Shown here: one piece after another, positions 5,260 to 7,809 of the stretch
Layout: every line of letters starts with the position of its first letter
Numbering within the stretch: the first letter of the stretch is position 1
Source: Ruminococcus sp. UBA5129
GTDB lineage: Bacteria > Bacillota > Clostridia > Oscillospirales > Ruminococcaceae
DNA: 7,809 nt
NCBI GenBank assembly: GCA_002414125.1
Contig: DHYN01000067.1
Location: 5,678-13,486 of the forward strand
Reading direction: 5' to 3'
The notes under the pieces: generated by a model
Seen by the model: only the letters and a program-made list of their open reading frames with translations
Told to the model about the DNA's origin: nothing
Database searches by the model: none
Made by a program: the position numbers and the translations under genes

Positions 5260-7809
5260 TTATTTAGCGAGGAAGTCCTCAAAGGTGGACTGGTGTCCTG
5301 TCTGAATGTATGAGTAGTAAGCAAGTATTTTTGAGGCATCTATCGCATCTGCCGCGCCGTCGCCGTTGACATCTGCCGCTTTTCGTTGTTCATCTGTAAA
5401 CTTGCCTTTTTTACCTGTCTGGACTGCGGCATAATCTGCAAGTACAAGTGATGCGTCAATTGCGTCTATTTCACCGCTGTTATTCACATCGCCAAGCGGA
5501 ATTTCGTCAGAGGGTTTGTTCGGAGCTTTGCCAAGAGATTCAAAATTTCTATTGTACTTTTTAGCATATGCTTGTGCGGTTGAATTATCATAGCCGTAGA
5601 TTGTACCGTTAAAATAGTAATCGAAATCTTCACCAATACCGTTTGAAATTGTTTTGCCACTATCATAAATTTCGCAATCTGGGTTGAGAATAGTGATTCC
5701 TTCAAGTCCTGTGCAGTCAAAAAATGCACTGTCGTCAATGTTTGTAACGCTTTCGGGGATAGTGATTTTTGTCAGTCCTGTGCAGTAATTAAATGCAAAC
5801 TTATCAATACTCGTAACGCCGTCTGATATGATGATTTCTGTCAGTCCTGAGCAGCCCTGAAATGCACTGATGCCAATAGTTGTAACGTTGCCCGGAATGG
5901 TGAACTTTGTCAGTCCTGAGCATCCGCAAAATGTATAGCTTCCAATGCTTGTAACACTGTCCGGAATGCTGATTTCCGTCAGACCTGAACAACCGGAAAA
6001 TGCCCAATCACCAATGCTTGTAACGCTATCCGGAAGGTTGATTTCTGTCAGCTCTGAACAATCAGTAAATGCCTTGTCGCCAATACTTGTAACATTTTTT
6101 GACATATTGACCTCTTTCAGGCTTCCGCAATAATTAAATGCCTGCTCACCGATACTTGTAACGCTGTCTGGAATTGTGACTTTTGTTAATTTGGTGCACC
6201 AATCGAATGCACTACCAATATTTGTAACAGGCACACCGTCAATATTGTCAGGGATAACAACCTTTGTTACAGATTTGTCGCAACGATAAATCTCAATGTG
6301 ATCGCCATAATTTTTGTATGTAAGCGATTCAAATTTACCCTCTGTAGGCTCGGTCGGAGCTTCTTTGTCTAATGTTACGAATTTTTTTCCGTAATCATCG
6401 GCATACTTCTGCGCGGTTGAGTTTTCATAGCCGTAAATTGTGGCGGTATCGCTGATTGTGTCGCCCCTATCGTAAATTTCACAATTCGGGTTGAGGATTG
6501 TGATTTTCGTTAGTCCATTATCGCCACCAAAAACTTCTCTCCCAATACTTGTAACGCTATCAGGTATGGTGATTTCTGTCAGTTCTGTGCAGTATTTAAA
6601 CGCAAAATTACCAATGCTCGTAACACTGTTGGGTATGTTGATTGATGTAAGTTTCTTGCATCCAATAAACATACATGTTCCAATACTAGTAATGCTGTCG
6701 GGTAAACTGATTTTTGTCAGCCCTGTGCATTCCATAAACGCATAATCACTAATACTTGTAACGCTGTTGGGAATGGTGATTTCTGTCAGTCCTGTGCATC
6801 CACAAAATGCATACTCACCAATTCTTGTAACGCTGTCAGGTATGGTGATTGATGTCAGTCCTGTGCACCGACAAAATGCAACATTACCAATCCTTGTAAC
6901 AGGCACACCGTCAATCTCGTTTGGTATAACGACCGATGTTGCCGATTTGTCACAGCCTGTTATCTCAATGTAGTCGCCATGATTTTCATAGCTGAGAACG
7001 TCTGTAGGAGCTGTCGGAGCTTCGCCGAGGGATTCAAAATTTCTTCCGTACTTTTCAGCGTATGCTTGTGCGGTTGAGTTATCGTAGCCCTTTATCACGC
7101 CGTTATATACACTTTTGCCATTATCATAATCATAAAAGTTGGAAATTGATTGTTCATCATCGGAAATTTCACATTCAGAGTTGAGAATGGTAATCTCCGT
7201 CAGTACTTTACAGTTATAAAATGCACCGTCGCCAATACTTGTAACGCTGTCGGGGATTGTTATTTCTGTCAGGTTTTCGCATTCCATAAACGCAACCTCA
7301 CCAATAGTTGTAACGCTGTTTGGAATGTTGATGTTTGTCAGCCCGGTGCAGTAAGAAAATGCACCATTACCAATACTTGTAACGCTGACAGGTATGGTGA
7401 TCTCAGTCAGTCCGAAACAACCATTAAACGCATTCTCGCCAATAGTTGTAACACTGTTGGGAATGGTGATTTCTGTCAGTCCTGTGCAGAGACCAAACGC
7501 AACCCCGCCAATAGTTGTAACGCTGTCAGGTATGGTTATTTGGGTCAGTGCCGAGCAGTCCAAAAACGCACCTTCACCAATACTTGTAACACTGTCGGGG
7601 ATGACCACACCATCCTCACAGGTCCTACCGTCAATTAAAATTCCATTTACGATAACAAATGGATCTTCTGCTTGTTTAGCTTTAAGCCATGGAGTATCCT
7701 CAAATGCATTAATACCAATACTTGTAACGCTGTTTGGTATGTTGATTTCAGTAAGGTTTTCACAACGCGCGAATGCAACCTCACCAATACTTGTAACGCT
7801 GTCGGGTAT
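5260..7809 (-). CDS. BspA-type leucine-rich-repeat protein with C-terminal dockerin (5' end outside window)
   Basis: The frame is open from the TAA at 5260-5262 to the window edge, giving 849 visible residues (numbered from the edge) and no visible start. A GTG at 7606-7608 is residue 68, inside a repeat. Visible are 22 copies of a 23-residue repeat of the form IPDSVTSIGxxAFxxCxxLTEIT, in three blocks (about 1-207, 294-437, 517-707). Each block ends in a homologous ILNxxCEI...GYxNSTAQxYA segment. The second and third blocks restart with a GDxIEI...VVIPxxIDGVPVTxIG lead-in. Residues 38-66 interrupt one repeat with the TPW...ILIDG insertion typical of BspA proteins. A dockerin closes the protein (772-837). 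Such repeats form an extended curved solenoid used in binding and adhesion in other bacteria; no catalytic domain is visible here. A secretion signal is expected upstream but unseen. A terminator follows. The function is unknown; a cellulosome-attached binding or structural subunit is the best inference. Confidence 0.92.
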   Translation of the reverse strand: MPDSVTSIGEVAFARCENLTEINIPNSVTSIGINAFEDTPWLKAKQAEDPFVIVNGILIDGRTCEDGVVIPDSVTSIGEGAFLDCSALTQITIPDSVTTIGGVAFGLCTGLTEITIPNSVTTIGENAFNGCFGLTEITIPVSVTSIGNGAFSYCTGLTNINIPNSVTTIGEVAFMECENLTEITIPDSVTSIGDGAFYNCKVLTEITILNSECEISDDEQSISNFYDYDNGKSVYNGVIKGYDNSTAQAYAEKYGRNFESLGEAPTAPTDVLSYENHGDYIEITGCDKSATSVVIPNEIDGVPVTRIGNVAFCRCTGLTSITIPDSVTRIGEYAFCGCTGLTEITIPNSVTSISDYAFMECTGLTKISLPDSITSIGTCMFIGCKKLTSINIPNSVTSIGNFAFKYCTELTEITIPDSVTSIGREVFGGDNGLTKITILNPNCEIYDRGDTISDTATIYGYENSTAQKYADDYGKKFVTLDKEAPTEPTEGKFESLTYKNYGDHIEIYRCDKSVTKVVIPDNIDGVPVTNIGSAFDWCTKLTKVTIPDSVTSIGEQAFNYCGSLKEVNMSKNVTSIGDKAFTDCSELTEINLPDSVTSIGDWAFSGCSGLTEISIPDSVTSIGSYTFCGCSGLTKFTIPGNVTTIGISAFQGCSGLTEIIISDGVTSIDKFAFNYCTGLTKITIPESVTNIDDSAFFDCTGLEGITILNPDCEIYDSGKTISNGIGEDFDYYFNGTIYGYDNSTAQAYAKKYNRNFESLGKAPNKPSDEIPLGDVNNSGEIDAIDASLVLADYAAVQTGKKGKFTDEQRKAADVNGDGAADAIDASKILAYYSYIQTGHQSTFEDFLAK
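5299..5496 (-). other. Dockerin module of the LRR protein, canonical double calcium loop
   Basis: Two duplicated loop-helix units. Loop one has Asp774, Asn776, Ser778 (in place of Asp) and Asp785. Loop two has Asp813, Asn815, Asp817 and Asp824. Both have standard 12-residue spacing and are followed by similar helices (DASLVLADYA and DASKILAYYS). The near symmetry suggests it could bind a cohesin in two orientations, as proposed for symmetric dockerins. The type is clearly different from the dockerin on the neighbouring GH74 enzyme. Confidence 0.92.
5697..7809 (-). repeat. Tandem 69-bp coding repeats (LRR array in three blocks)
   Basis: The coding repeats appear in the DNA as a 69-bp period. 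The plus-strand words CCAATACTTGTAACGCTGTC and GATTTCTGTCAGTCCTGTGCA recur with small changes. Two non-repeat segments interrupt the array at about 6931-7188 and 6262-6498. These share sequence with each other and with the segment after the last repeat, for example TGCTTGTGCGGTTGA near 5570 and 7065. The pattern indicates growth by unit duplication plus at least two block-level duplications. Confidence 0.9.

Noticed and set aside
5052..5305. Short open frames on both strands across the gap between the LRR and GH74 genes.
   Set aside because: They start at non-ATG codons or without a ribosome binding site, and run through the promoter, the terminator hairpin and the end of the LRR gene.
6491..7638. 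Plus-strand frames and a regular repeated DNA pattern that could be mistaken for a CRISPR-like array or minus-strand-independent genes.
   Set aside because: The 69-bp period is the coding repeat of the LRR protein; there are no short conserved repeats separated by unique spacers, and the plus-strand frames are mirrors of the repeats.

Overview
All three genes lie on the minus strand and read leftwards. The window looks like the chromosome of a fibre-degrading gut or rumen Firmicute close to Ruminococcus. Two of the three genes encode secreted proteins with C-terminal dockerins, the modules that plug enzymes into a cellulosome. The dockerin sequences, the pairing of a GH74 xyloglucanase with a dockerin, and the intermediate GC content fit R. 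flavefaciens, R. champanellensis or R. albus. The species cannot be fixed from sequence reading alone.

In order of transcription, from high to low coordinates: (1) 5260-7809 holds the 3' part of a large BspA-type leucine-rich-repeat gene ending in a dockerin. Its reading frame is open to the window edge, so the true start lies outside. The GTG at 7606-7608 is internal. (2) 5174-5247 holds the gene's terminator hairpin and smaller hairpins. (3) 5086-5114 is a promoter for the next gene, with an inverted repeat filling the space between -35 and -10, followed by a leader of about 97 nt with possible hairpins. (4) 2079-4982 is a secreted GH74 xyloglucanase with an Ig-like domain and a dockerin. 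It is closed by a strong terminator four bases after its stop codon. (5) 1960-2033 is AT-rich with nothing recognisable beyond a weak inverted repeat. (6) 1931-1958 is a near-perfect sigma-A promoter followed by a leader of about 94 nt. (7) 10-1830 is a complete Na+/phosphate cotransporter-family gene with a PhoU-like C-terminus.

The two downstream genes each have their own promoter, and the two upstream genes end in hairpin terminators. They therefore appear to be separate transcription units rather than one operon. The GH74 enzyme and the LRR protein plausibly work outside the cell on or near a cellulosome: one cuts xyloglucan, the other has an unknown, perhaps adhesive or scaffolding, role. 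Their two dockerins differ clearly in calcium-loop pattern, which suggests different cohesin partners. The phosphate transporter is a housekeeping membrane protein with no obvious link to them.

I see no CRISPR array, mobile element, tRNA, rRNA or recognisable riboswitch, and no clear new multi-gene system. The most interesting object is the dockerin-bearing LRR protein, built from three homologous blocks of 23-residue repeats.
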